Positions 39,601-52,227 of a DNA stretch of 64,000 nt are shown piece by piece. Both the position numbers and the translations under genes were made by a program. Source of the stretch: Siderastrea radians (taxonomy: Eukaryota; Cnidaria; Anthozoa; Scleractinia; Rhizangiidae). Within the stretch, counting starts at the first letter, position 1; each line of letters begins with the position of its first letter. The DNA is taken from contig OZ024891.1 of assembly GCA_964017195.1 (NCBI GenBank), positions 5,079,494-5,143,493 on the forward strand. The letters are read 5' to 3'. Below the pieces are notes generated by a model. It saw only the letters and a program-made list of their open reading frames with translations, was not told where the DNA came from and did no database searches.

Positions 39601-42600
39601 TACATGAAAAGTCAAGCCATTTAATATATTTAGTTACCCACCGAGAGGGGTACTAACATTTTTCAAGGTCAGGAATATATTGGTACTGCGAATGGCGTGG
39701 GCAAGTCTATTGTTCAAGGCTAACATGCAAAACAAAGAAAGACTCAATAGTGTTCATCGCATCAAAACAAACCCGCCAACGCGTGCTTGACACAGTCGTA
39801 GCTTTTTCCTGCGGACCGGTGGCGCAGACACTCCATGAAGAGACAGACCACGATTTCCACATCAACGAAGGGTTGAAACTATAGTTAGCCTGCATGTTTA
39901 TGCCAATTTTGTTTGGTCTCTTTGGGGCGCAGTGACATGTCTGTCTGCATTAAAGAGGTGTCTGAGATATGTAGATATGGAGGTGTACTCGACTTATACA
40001 AAGCTAAGAGTCGCAGATATTCAAACGAGTAACCAAGGGCTACAATGCAGTTTGCAGAAATTGATAATAAGGAAAATGACAGTTACCTCTGTGAACTCAG
40101 CCGAACAAATCTTGCACTGCAAAACTTGAAGAAATACTGATTTGCGCCATGCACACTTTACGCCTGAGCAATTTGTTTCCCATGCCAAACTAAGCTGATT
40201 CGAGCTTTCTTACGCCGTTTTAGCGCGTTTAAGATACGATGCAGTAATGGGTTTTCCCCGACTGCTATCATTCTATTGGCTATGAAAGAGGCCTTGGCGC
40301 TATTTGAGATATGATTGGCTGGTTTTCGATTCGTAAGTACTCATCTAAAATGCATCTGCGAAAATCGGTAGGCGGGGTTACAATAGTTTGATTGACAATT
40401 ACATCCGGTGTAGATGCTTTGTACAATCGGTATTGACCCCGTATCAGCAAAACCGGCAGTTAAATAACAATTCCACTCCAAGATTTCCCTTCAAAATATC
40501 ACAAAGACACTGGTAGTTTCTAAGCCTTTCCACCATAATTTTGCAGTTGCCTTTGGGTTGAATGTCGACACGTAGACAGAGAAAGTGCATACATTGAGAT
40601 GTTCTATCGCATGAGATAATAGAGCTTATTTTATTCCGCCTTTCGTCAGTATTGTTTTATTGTCGTGATATATAATTTGACAATTTCAAGCTGCGCGTTG
40701 TAGATACAGAAATAAACATCATTACCAATTGTCGAAGCATTCAGAAAATATAATAAAGAGCCTTGTGGTCACGTAACTTGCTATGGTTGCTAGGTTGCAT
40801 GTAAACAAACGGCAGTCACCCTTGTAGGGCGAAGAAAACAAGCCGTGAAAACAAAATCACAGAAGTCCGTGCTAGCTTTATCTAAGGCGGCAAATGTTTC
40901 CGGTTCACTTTCTGCGACAGTTTTATTCTGCAAATTATATACAATATTTATCTGTATAATAAAGTGCATTTGTGCCATTTAATTATAACATATTTCTCCG
41001 ACAGATTTTATACTTTGTCCTTATTCGTAATGCAATTTTAAAAATCGTTTGTGTCTATTTACTACTGCAAAATTGCTTCTTGGTTTTGTAAAAAAAAAAA
41101 TGAAAGAAATGTTAAAGCAAAACAAATTTTCATCTCTAAAAGATATCTTAGTTCCGGATCTTTCCACTTTCCATTTATGGCTATTCAGTCTGTTTCACTT
41201 TGGCAAATATTTTAGGGCGCGATTGACTTTAATTGTTTACCAACGCTAAAACATCCTGTTTTCCCAGTTTTGAGGCACGTACGGTTTCCACCTGTGCCAG
41301 TCCATACGACGAGCCTAATATGACCCTTATCAACCTGGAGGGAAATATGTATTATAAATAGCAATTCTTGGTTACTTATTTTTTTCCATACGTGACTTGT
41401 ATATGGAACGGAAAATTAATATTTGGACATAAGGCATTTTTAGGTATTAGGGCAGACAATTGTATTACAACATGCCTGCACAGCCGTGCTTCTGCTGAAA
41501 CAAAAAATGTCACGTACGCTAAACTGTAATAAACTTTATCAACTTCAAAGACTTCATGGCGTAGACTTTTCTTCGATTAGTCCTGGGGATACATACAGAG
41601 CAAAATCTGGCTAAAACTGAATTAATTTTGTACTTTGTGTCTTTCAAAACACTGGAACTTTGTTTCAAACATTGTTTCAAGGACATGCAAGCCAAAATGT
41701 TTCATGACTTTCGACTTTTTCATGTCTACTTAGCCGACAGAATTGTGCACTTTTGGCAAGAAGTTTTTCTTTGCAAACTGAAGTACTGAACAAATTAAAA
41801 TTCTTCTTTAGAACGTCGCTATCTCAGTTGGCCTTTACAGACATTTAACCGCCTAGCTACTTTATTAACAAGTACTCCATTAAATTATCTGACGAACAAA
41901 AGGCTCACTAAACCCAGGGAGACGTACAGAAATAAGAGGCCAAACTTTCTCTAGAGTTCTTTCGTATAGAGACTCGCTTCGGTAATACAGCGAAAGAGTA
42001 CGCAACTTGAAACTCAGCACAAAAACCAACATTTTTAATACGTAAAAATTGTAAGTGGAATACTGCTTAGAAATGTTGATGGAACTGAGAACTACTTCTA
42101 TTTTGATCCAAAGAATAATATTTAGTCTTGCTTACTAGCAGCCAAACGTTTTGGTTCAAAATATTGAATGAACTATAAAAATGCGTGAAGGGGAAGCGTA
42201 ACAGATTGCTGGAGATCTTCGAGATCTAGCATTTCATTTGTAAAGCTAATAGAGTATGGCAATGTACGCTGAAAACCATGCAATAAGACTTGGTTGGGTA
42301 TGGTTGCATCTGTGCAAAAACTGTAAATTTTCATTGCAGAAGTGAAAATCATGGTGTGGCATCTAACGGGCGTTGGCTTGCTACAGCACAGGAAACAGGA
42401 AAAGCTCATAGTGGGTATGCCTGTTCAGTCTAAAAACATTAAAGAGTACAGAAAAAAACGTTTTTCTCGTACAAAACAGTAGCAAAACGTTAGCAATAAC
42501 CTTTCGAACCCTTCCACTCTCAGTGAGGAGTCGCGTATTATGAATACTGCGTTGGTGGATGAAGTGTACACCCTGAAACGCGAATACCCAGATTGAAAAC

Positions 42601-43315
42601 TACTGAGCGGTACTTTTCTGTGGTGCTGTTTATTATGCTGTGCAAGGTGTTTCTAACTTTTGAGTGTGTGAGTGAAATCCTAACGTCTGAACATCCAAAT
42701 TAAAGCTGCTGAGCTGTACATTCCTATGGATCTGTTAGTTTCTTGATAATATGTAAAGCGCTTTTTTACTTTCGAACTTGGACACTTTTAAGAGTACCAG
42801 GATTAACCATGCATTTGTTTATTTACTGCTAAATAAAGCCAACCTATACGTGACCATCTACAAGGAAGTACTGATCGCCGATCGAACAATTTTTCATCTG
42901 TGCTTGAGACAAATTTAGCAACAAGCTGTTACTAAGGAATGTAAAGAATGCTTTTCTTGTTTTTGAAAAGTACTTGCCCACCAACCAAAAAAATATGTGA
43001 TGGCGTTTTCTTTTAATTCTTCCTCTATCTTTCAAGGTAACTGAGTCAGTGAGTAAAGGTTATGCTTGTATAGCAACTAAGATCGAAAGTTGTCCCAGCG
43101 GTTCAAACCATTTTTGTATTTTTCTTGGAAGAGATGACAGGGATCATACATACAAAGTATTGAAACCATAATAATATTTTCTGAAATCGTCAAATGTTCA
43201 GTTTTCACTGTAAGAAGCTGTGGGATTTGTTTGTTTCTTTAATTAGGAGCCTTGTTGTAAAATGGTTCCAGAAGACGTTATAGGTGCTTCATTTCCAGCG
43301 TACTGTATGGCTTAA
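39601..43315. other. intergenic, no gene recognised
   Basis: AT-rich; longest frames are 60-80 codons without recognisable motifs. A copy of the dispersed repeat lies at 42585-42720. Confidence 0.5.
42585..42720 (+). repeat. dispersed ~120-bp repeat copy
   Basis: It has GAAAACTACTGAGCGGTACTTTTCTGTGGTGCTGTTTATTATG, then CTAACTTTTGAGTGTGTGAGTGAAATCCTAACGTCTGA and the start of a next unit, matching the consensus at 26693. Confidence 0.65.
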
Positions 43316-43399
43316 ATGATGTCAAAGGTCACTATCATGCATTCATTCATCCCATTTACTAAGCTAGTGGTGGTGATGGTGGGTGATCATGGCTCAGCT

Positions 43400-45850
43400 G
43401 ATATGCACTGCACCAATTCGCAATACAAGCCACCCCGCCCATTCTTCACCAGCTGCACGCTCTCTACCAGTCCAAGACAGTCATTAGTCTCCCTGCCCCA
43501 ATCATCATCTCCACCAATTTCACTTACTCTACCACCCCAAGGCATTCATCAACTCCCACTCACTCCTGAGTGGGAATTGATGACGTTCATCAAATTCCAC
43601 TTCCTTTCACTAACTCGATCAATTCTTCAACCCAACTCACACCCCACCCAACCACCTCAACCCACTACCAACACAACACAAAATTCACCACTTCCACTCA
43701 CACTTTCCAGTTCCAGCTACTTTGCTAACAATACCAATGTCCCAATCAACATTGCCATCTCCACCAATTTCACTCACTCTGCTAACCCAAGGCACTCATG
43801 CATCAAACTCCACTCGTTCCACCAACTCCACTTACTTTATTAACACTACTTACTCATCTCAATGCCCCAATGAACAGTGCATCTCCACCAATTCCACTTA
43901 CTCTCTCACCCCAAGGCACTCATGGAATTTCCGTCACCCCACCAACTCTATTTGCTTTACTAACACCAATAACTCATCTTAATTCTTCCATCAACCAACC
44001 CAAAGCACTCATCAAATCCCAGTCACTTCACCAACTCCTTACTTTACTAACACTAGTACCTCAACTCGATGCCCCAATGAACATTGTCATTTCCAACAAC
44101 TCAACCACTCCAAGACAGTCATCATATTCCATTCACTCCATCAATTCCACTTACTTTGCTAACACTAATAACTCATCTAAATGCCCCAATCAACACTGCC
44201 ATCTCCACCAACTCCACGCACCTAACCAACTCGACACTCATGAAATCCCACTTACTTCACCAATCCACTAACTTTACAAACAACAACTCATCTCAGTCCC
44301 TAATCAACTTCTATCTCCACCAACTCAATCCACCCCAACCCACCCTTTCTCTACCAACTCCACTGACACCATCACCCCAAGAAGTTCATCAAATTCCACT
44401 TCCTCTACTATCTCCATCAATTCTTCAACCCAAATCCCACCCCACCCATCCCCTCAACCCCCTACCAACATGCACAACACCAATTCCACTGACACCACCA
44501 CACTATCACTCATCCACCTACTTCACTAACACCAAGCAATCAACTTGCTCCCATCACTCCCCCATCTTCAATCACTCTGCCAAGTCTTCTACTCATCTCT
44601 GCACCACTCATTATGTAATCACATAAATGCCATCCGCATCACCTAACTCTTCCAACGCGTCTTACTATAATACATCCACTCATCATAATCAGTTCTATCA
44701 ACTTCATCCACTAAGACCATAACTATCAGTGCCTGCTATACTAACAACCACTTACTCTATCGTCTTCATACACTATATCAACCTTATTCAATCCACCACT
44801 GAACTGAGATCCTTCCAAAATTCCAATAATTTTACCAGCAAGTCTCAATGAACAAAATTCAATAAATCTCCAGAATAGACTCAATCTGCAAAGTTGGCTC
44901 CTGATCCACCAACTTCAGTCACTACACCAATTCTACTCTTTCCGCCAAATCGATTTAATACACCACCTGCACTTAACTACCATCCTCACCAATTCAGTCA
45001 CCTTGGTTTAATTTAGTTACTCTTTTCACAGCTCTATTCATTCCACCAACTAGACCCTTTCACAAATTCCAGTCACTTTGTCAAGTAGATATCTCAATCT
45101 GCAAAATAAGCTGAATTCACAACGTTGTCTCAGTTCATACAGTTTACGCAATCAACAGTTTACCCATTCCACCAAGTACACACACTTTACCACTTTACTT
45201 CTTCTGTAAACTCGACTTAAAGCCACCACATCCAATCATCATCAATACTGGTTACTATTGACACCATTACTCAATGTGCCCCACTACCTGCTCCACCAAT
45301 GCCGCCTACTGTACCAGTTATATGCAATTCTATACACTCTACCGTGTCCAGTTACTCTAGTTGAAATTCACCAGCATGCCCAATTCACCACCTACACTCC
45401 TTTCACTAGTTCCCAATCACTTCAATAACTACTGGCATGTCAATGCAAAACAAACTAATGTCTCAATCCACAAAATTTGCTTTGCCCTCAAAGTTCACTT
45501 CTTCGACAAAGTTGACTCAATCTACGAAGTTAATTTTGTCCACAAGGTTCATTTAGCTCCCACGACTCAATCCATCACTCTGTGGATCTTCCAACGCCAA
45601 TCACTCTGCCATGCCCAACTACACTCAGTCCACTCTTTCAATTTACCAGCTCACTGCCTCAATAAGCAAACCCCACTCGCTTCAACACCCAATCCAAAAT
45701 GTTCAGCTATACTTCGGCTCGGCTCACCATCAATTCCTGACGCGCTACGAATTTAAAGCCTTTAGACCAGCTTTCCAACTCATCCATATTAGTCTTCTTT
45801 TCACTCCCTTCATTCACGCCAAGAACATAGTTTGTACACCAGAATGAGCT
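43400..45850 (+). repeat. G-poor, C/A-rich degenerate minisatellite tract (about 2.4 kb)
   Basis: Nearly free of G on the + strand. Phrases such as CATCTCCACCAATTCCACTTACTC, CTAACACTAATAACTCATCT, ATGCCCCAATCAACA and CCCAAGGCACTCAT recur at irregular 100-200 bp spacing, with progressive decay toward 45.8 kb. The 130-180-codon open frames inside are low-complexity Thr/Asn/Ser/Pro readings without start or splice support. Confidence 0.8.
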
Positions 45851-47050
45851 TCCTTTCACTCCCAAAATAATACACTTACACTTTAAAGGTAAAGGAAAAA
45901 AGAGGAATAATAATTCAGATGACACATTTTCATTTTATTTTTGACTTCGTGAGCAGCGAAAGGTCGTTATCTTCATGGTTTCACTTTTCTCTTAGAGTTG
46001 ATCAATTGTGAAAAATACACACAAATTTGAGTGAGTGAAAACCTTAAATGGCGAATATACTATATATGTGAGAAGACTGATGATTTATATTTATTGGTAT
46101 CCCATCGAAATCAACGTGAAACCCTTGGCCATTGTCACAAAATGAAACGTCGGATCATTTCGGTTACGTGTAGTTTATCTGTCGGCAAACTGATATGATA
46201 ACACGCTTCTTCTAACTTAAAAATTCATGACAAAAAACACCAATAAAAAGGAATCATTGATTTTTAAGACATTTTCTTTTCTGAACCATCGATATTAGCG
46301 CAACAAACGGACTCTAAATGAAGCGAATCAATGATGAGGATGCCGTGTTTGGCGCCAGAATTGCTTGTCATCTGTAAAACAAATTCCTAAATCTTTCTTC
46401 GTGCGAAAATTTCATTTTCACCAGTCTTCCTCCAAAACAAATGCCTCAATATTGAAAGATCCACAATAGCTTCAAACCATTGGATTCCAAAGAAAGACTT
46501 TTAGCAGTCCTATTCATTCAGTGAAGAAAAATAGAAAATCAAGCATGTATATATTATCTAAAACAATCAATTGATCTTCTTCAGTTTTAGATCAGTCCTA
46601 GAGGACACATTATCTTAACTTAACAACACATGGAGTCTTCCGTCCAATTGAAGCTTAAAACTTATTAACGAGTCAGTCCATTCAGCTCTTACCAATTGGA
46701 TTTTCTTTTCATCTGAAGCAGTTAATCATGAATCAAGAAGATAAGAAGTGAAGCAACAACGACATTATCATAGCCAAACCTCATTAAAGATCCGGATCTC
46801 AACTAAGCTTGGCAAGGCCACTTGTTTGGATTCTAATCTTTCCGTCTAAAACTGATGGACCTCAGTGTACTCTAATTCGCGTTTTACAATCGTTAAGAAT
46901 CAGAGTTTAAAACATCATGTGACATTTTTGCGTTAGTTAAAATGGTCTGTTGCAATGAAACCGAAATCATCTGATCATAATAAATGTCGGGGGACGCAGT
47001 CAAGTCCAAATTCCATTTGCCATTTTACACTGACTTTACAGGGGTAAAAC
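45851..47050. other. intergenic, nothing recognised
   Basis: AT-rich sequence between the C/A-rich tract and the tandem duplication; no motif or repeat bounded. Confidence 0.5.
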
Positions 47051-50000
47051 AAACATACAAGTGTGAGGTGGCCCTAAAAAAAAGAGCTTGGACTATTAAT
47101 ATTGAAGGCAACAAACGATAAAATTGAAAACACTCCAATATTTTTCAACCCTTAACAGTTACAGTCCCTTTTCAAAGTCCTAAATGTGCTGACATTTAGC
47201 CGGTAAATCATATCAGCGTCGCTTTTGAACAAGGCCCAATGTTCCTTAAATACTACCTATGCATCATGATGTGCAAATCTATATCTTAACTCAAAGGTAA
47301 TTTCACCTTTCGCAATGACTGGAAATAAACCGTTTAGATCTCACTCTTAGATATCTAAGTGTCGTTATGTCTGACAGAATTAGCTATACCACTTTATAAA
47401 TTACAGACACAGAGAACAGAGAGAAGAAAAGATAGGACCGTTCCCAAGACTGCATCATGATCGATTTAATACTACATTATCAACTGAATTAAAATTATTA
47501 TGAAAGGACTAAACTGTTAGAGCTTTGGCGAGTAGAGATTACTTAAACTGAATACTGACAACACTGTTTAGTTACCAATTATCCTTCGATGTTTGGTCGC
47601 CTCTGTCACGATTACCTGCTAAGACAACTTGCGTCTCACAACTTACACAAACGTTGAAAGAAAAAGGACTGGCCTATTCATAAGTAATTTTAATTATATT
47701 CTTACTGATATCCAATTGTTGTTAACCCATGGCCAAAAACGTAAGAGTAAAATGATAAGAGATTGTGTGGTGATCCAAACGGTCTTAGCATGAACCGATG
47801 ACGACATAGTCCACACAAAAACCTTTTTTATTGTTTTTCTGAAATAACGTCAAGAAAACAAAAATGAAAAGGCCTGGCCTATTCACAAGATTCTTTTACT
47901 AACATTCTCTGCACGTAATTCTCAGAGCAAAACGATGGCTTCAAGAGAGTGTTTGGTGTTCGAACCGGTCAAGCCATGCACTGATGATTATGCATGCGCA
48001 AATTTTTTTCTTTTTTGCTTGTCTGAACAGATCTCCATTGTTCCATGGATAATTTTGAATCTTCAACTGAGGAATTTTATGTTGTTTAACACTAAAATTA
48101 AGGAGAGAACTGACAAAAATAAGGGAATATATTCTATTTTGTCCCCTCAGTGAATAGTAAACGACTGACATGCACTGCAGTATCTTCAAGCCATTTACCC
48201 TAATGGAGAAAATTGTTCAGCATTCATTTTATCTCCTTTATACTGCTGATAAGGAAAAAACGAAAGGTAAAGGTAAAAATAAAAACAAAATAAAAGGTAC
48301 ATTGTAAAAAAGGCACTAGAGCGGGATGAATCTTGTCAGACTGCACTGCGAGTCAATTTGATCTAATTCACAATATTTGCTGCATGGAGTTCCATGCAGT
48401 TGCACCGCTTCCCAAAATCATTAATTGTTGAGAACTCAAACTGACCATGCTCCATTCCCCTCTGAATTAGCAGCACTCGGTCGCTTTTTATGGGCAAAAG
48501 TACAGAGCTTTGAACAGAACAAATTTACGGACCAACTTGGCCTCAATTGCTGGAGGCAAACTTGTTTAGCTCCATGTCATAATGAAACCTGCAATGTCCA
48601 AATACACAACCGAAAATACTTCAAAGTGAAAGCTTAAATTAAAAAGCCTATATAAAAAGCTTGCAGGTTTTTATATAGGCAGATTTCAGGAAACGTTAAG
48701 TTAAACCAAAATGATTATTCCAAATAAAAGTGGAGATAAATTCCACGGATCCATGCAAACTGAACAGAAGTCAAGACCACGAGAGTCACCATTGAACACT
48801 GCAAGGCTGAAATGTTTCTTGCAGTAACAAAAATACATCACGATCATCAATTTAAGTATTTGTGCTGACCAAAAGCGATGATTTTTATCCTTTCTACTCA
48901 TGTTTAGGTAATCGTTACAGGGAATAGAAATTAATACTTAGTAGAGAAGGGGCAGAGCAACACGTATGCTTATAGTTATGTTTCTTCACCTAGGGCGAGT
49001 CGATCAGATGTTTGGCTCCTCTCTCAGGACACACCATACAACAAATTGTGTCCTGCTGCATAGCACTGAAACGTTTAAGATATAAATAAGAAAAAATGGT
49101 CGTCCTTTGTCACCGATCTCACAGTTTATTGTAAGTCCTTCGACATATAACCAAACCCATTTCAGAGAAAAACTGTGAATAGAGAACTCTTGGGTGAGAT
49201 GATGTAAAGAAGAGCTTCACATGTTTTGGTCAGCATAAAAACGTTTAATTATACAGCTTACTCAAACGTTTTATTGATAGTTATGATTAAAAAAAAACCA
49301 ATAGTCATTCCCTAAGTGACCTATATCTCATGGCTATGTTTATGTTTTTAACTGGAGTATCTCAGAGAAAATGGTCTGCGTCTGGGAGGCATCTTGATGG
49401 GGTGATCGACGTACACAATGCCACACGCCTTGCTCGGCAAACAAACCTATAGTTTCATTTTTATCCAGCATGTCTTCACTGTTTTATGGAGAACCAAAAG
49501 GCCTTAAATGAGTACCTTCATACTGTAAACATTTAAAAAGATCGCGAGAAATGTTTCTCGCCAACAACAACATCTTGTTCATATATAGTATCACTAGAAA
49601 CAGTTGTTCCAGACTGATTCTATAAACTGGACTGAGACAGCCAGCTGGAAAGTAAAATCAGACTGTTTGTGCAAAGCTATTTGCCATTAATGAAAAAGAA
49701 CAAAAAGCTAGCAGGCGTCCCTCTATACCCTATGATAAGTAGAGTTGTAAAATGTTGCTCTGCAAGAGCGAGTGGCAGCCACCAAGCTCTCTCAACTTCT
49801 CAAAAAGAAATAGACAGTATTCGTCCCAATTATTATTCCTCTGTATCTTTTCCTCGGTCGCCTTCAGTGCGTTTAACAGAAATTTCACACACTGTTGAAT
49901 GAAAAGGTGAGAATTTTAGCAACACTCGGATCGGTAGTGGAACGGAAGCAAGATCGATCAGGAAACATCTGCTTGACTGGGTCTCAACTATTCACAGGAT

Positions 50001-52227
50001 GCAATAAAAAGTAAGAATTTAAAAAAAACAACAACGACAACGAACACATCAGGTAAGTCGTCTCGCGTTTAGCGGCTCTTCAAAGTCGGTTATAATAAGT
50101 ACCATTCGTGAATTTATATGTTAAAATTGACCCTTAACTAACTCTTAACGAGTACATCGCTAATCAAGTCGAAATGGTTTATCAAGATACAACATTCAAA
50201 TTCGTTACTGAAGTCATGCAGTTAACAGTATTACAAAACAACTCAAACTGAAAAAATTGCATCCATCACCAATTTATACACAATCTATTCCTTCCATATA
50301 AAAGTATTATTTAACTATTGGGAGCTGTGGACCATACTACTGAACATAGAGCATCATGCAACCCTATGTAGGTCTGCATTTGAAGTGTTTGATGTGTCGT
50401 GGCACGCCACCGCTTCCCAAACATGGGCTCTGCAACTCAAACAAACACGACGAAAATTGGAAAAGCAAACCTTGTAAACCCGTACGTCCAAATATTTTGG
50501 AAGATTACGACACCAGTTCTTATATCGAACATTCGGCGTTTGGTTTTCTGTAGACAGAGCCTACATAGCCGTGCTAATAAGGGATTTACTATTTCCAAAG
50601 TATTCACCTGACTCCAAGATCATAAGTCTTAAGCATGACCAGACGTGGCTCTTGTCTCACTTTGTTCATTCAATATCCACACACCTCCTCTAAAAGTCCC
50701 TCCTCGATCCTTTCAAGCAGTAAATGTTTATGTTGGAAAAACTACGAGAAAGACTTGAGCCTGACAAAACTGTCAGAAATGGATGGCAGTGATTTGTTTA
50801 GTTTAATATAGTCTGAGAGATCTAGCAGTGGTTGTCTCGGCTCATAATTTTTATCAAGCAAAATAATCGTTAGATACCTCGTGAAGGAAATGATATTGCT
50901 TGTGATGCAAAACGAAAACAAACTCCAACTGGAATTTCACGTGCAATTGTTTCTTTCATGCAACGACGCCTTTTCGTTTGTCCCTCGTAGAATGTGCTTA
51001 CAGTTAAGGCGTAATAAAGCCTACTATATAGTCAATCAAAACCCACATGCTCTTCTGCATTAACTGGTTGACGGTTCCTTGAGAAAAAGTCCTGTTCAGA
51101 TGGCTGCTTGTGAAACGATCAAAACAAAATTATTTAGCGTTACGTTTTTAGCGTTTTGCTGTATGGCTGTAGATACAAAGTCCAAGCTCTCAGCAGTGTA
51201 TACATGTAATGTCCTCGCTAGCTAGGCAGCTTAGAGAATTTTCGAAACACATAGCTTACTAGTGAAACGTTTTTTTTTTTGGTCTTCACCAAAGAAAATG
51301 GAATATTCCAAGAGTTACTCCAAGATTGTACTTGAAACATAACCAAACTCACAACTGTACCTAGCTGAAGCGTAACTGTTCAAAGATTGTTTCGTTTGCT
51401 TGCCGAAAAAAATGGGATTTTACGCCCGTTGTCACTTGCAAAAGGTCTTTCGAGAACTAAGAATACCCGCGACGAGATCGACATCGGAAATGTAGGGGAA
51501 GACAGAGTGGAAATCGTGTGTAAGCAGCGATTTTTGAAGACTGTCTTTGCTTGTTTTTATACTTTGCACAGCTGGAGTTAGGAAGACCGTAAACCTGAAG
51601 CTCGGTTATATATAGTCTCGAGCGTAATTTTAGATATGCACCCAAGATTTAGCCCTTTGTCAACCTCATATTTTGAAAGGCCGTGCAATTACTTTGCCAA
51701 AACTAACGCTAAATACTCAGAAAGAAATTGCTCTGTCAAATTTTTCAACCTGCATCTTTGCAAAGCGGTAAATTGGACCTGCGATGCTGTTTGAACTTGG
51801 CTGAAATAATTAAAGGCATGCAAGGTCGCATCTATCGAACGGCAAGAACTATTTCACGGCCAGACGTTAATTGTTGCAAGTTGCACCTCTTCATGAAAAC
51901 TTACCTTCACCCTTACCATTTAGGAGATAATGCTAGTCTGCCAAAGCATCGAATTATTTTATACTCAATCTTGCAATTCCTCTCTATTTGGAAAGAATTG
52001 ATCTAGAACAGGTCCACCGTATTTTCGCAATTCGAAGATCATATTCTGATGTAGTACAATGAGACCTATCCCATAAACCTCTTGGAAGTTTATAAACACT
52101 GTTAACTGTTGTGGTGGCACTACGATTCATTTATCCAGCGGTTTTAACAAGATAACGCTTTTCCAAGAATAAAAGGATGTTTGTAGAAAAAATGTTTTGA
52201 ACCTACTGTTTAACCTACCAATCGCTA
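47051..52227. repeat. tandem duplication, unit A (about 5.18 kb)
   Basis: Aligns end to end with 52228-57428. It starts near GTGAGGTGGCCCTAAAA and ends TTTAACCTACCAATCGCTA. Base agreement looks about nine in ten by eye with many small indels. Within the unit, short phrases (GATGTTTGGTCnCCTCTGTnA; GGCCTATTCAnAAG) recur, suggesting older internal duplication. No gene family recognised; open frames are below 95 codons. Confidence 0.85.

Noticed and set aside
40786..40812. GGTTGCTAGGTTGCATG resembling an RFX X-box
   Set aside because: One half-site deviates from the consensus, and there is no gene start beside it.
43316..44626. Open frames of 86-180 codons rich in Thr, Asn, Ser, Pro
   Set aside because: The G-free composition lacks TAG/TGA stops almost by construction, so long frames arise without coding. 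Several frames are open at once.
51728..52006. 92-codon frame conserved in both 5.2-kb units
   Set aside because: The two copies differ mainly by amino-acid changes (seven or more in 50 residues), no better than the surrounding non-coding sequence.
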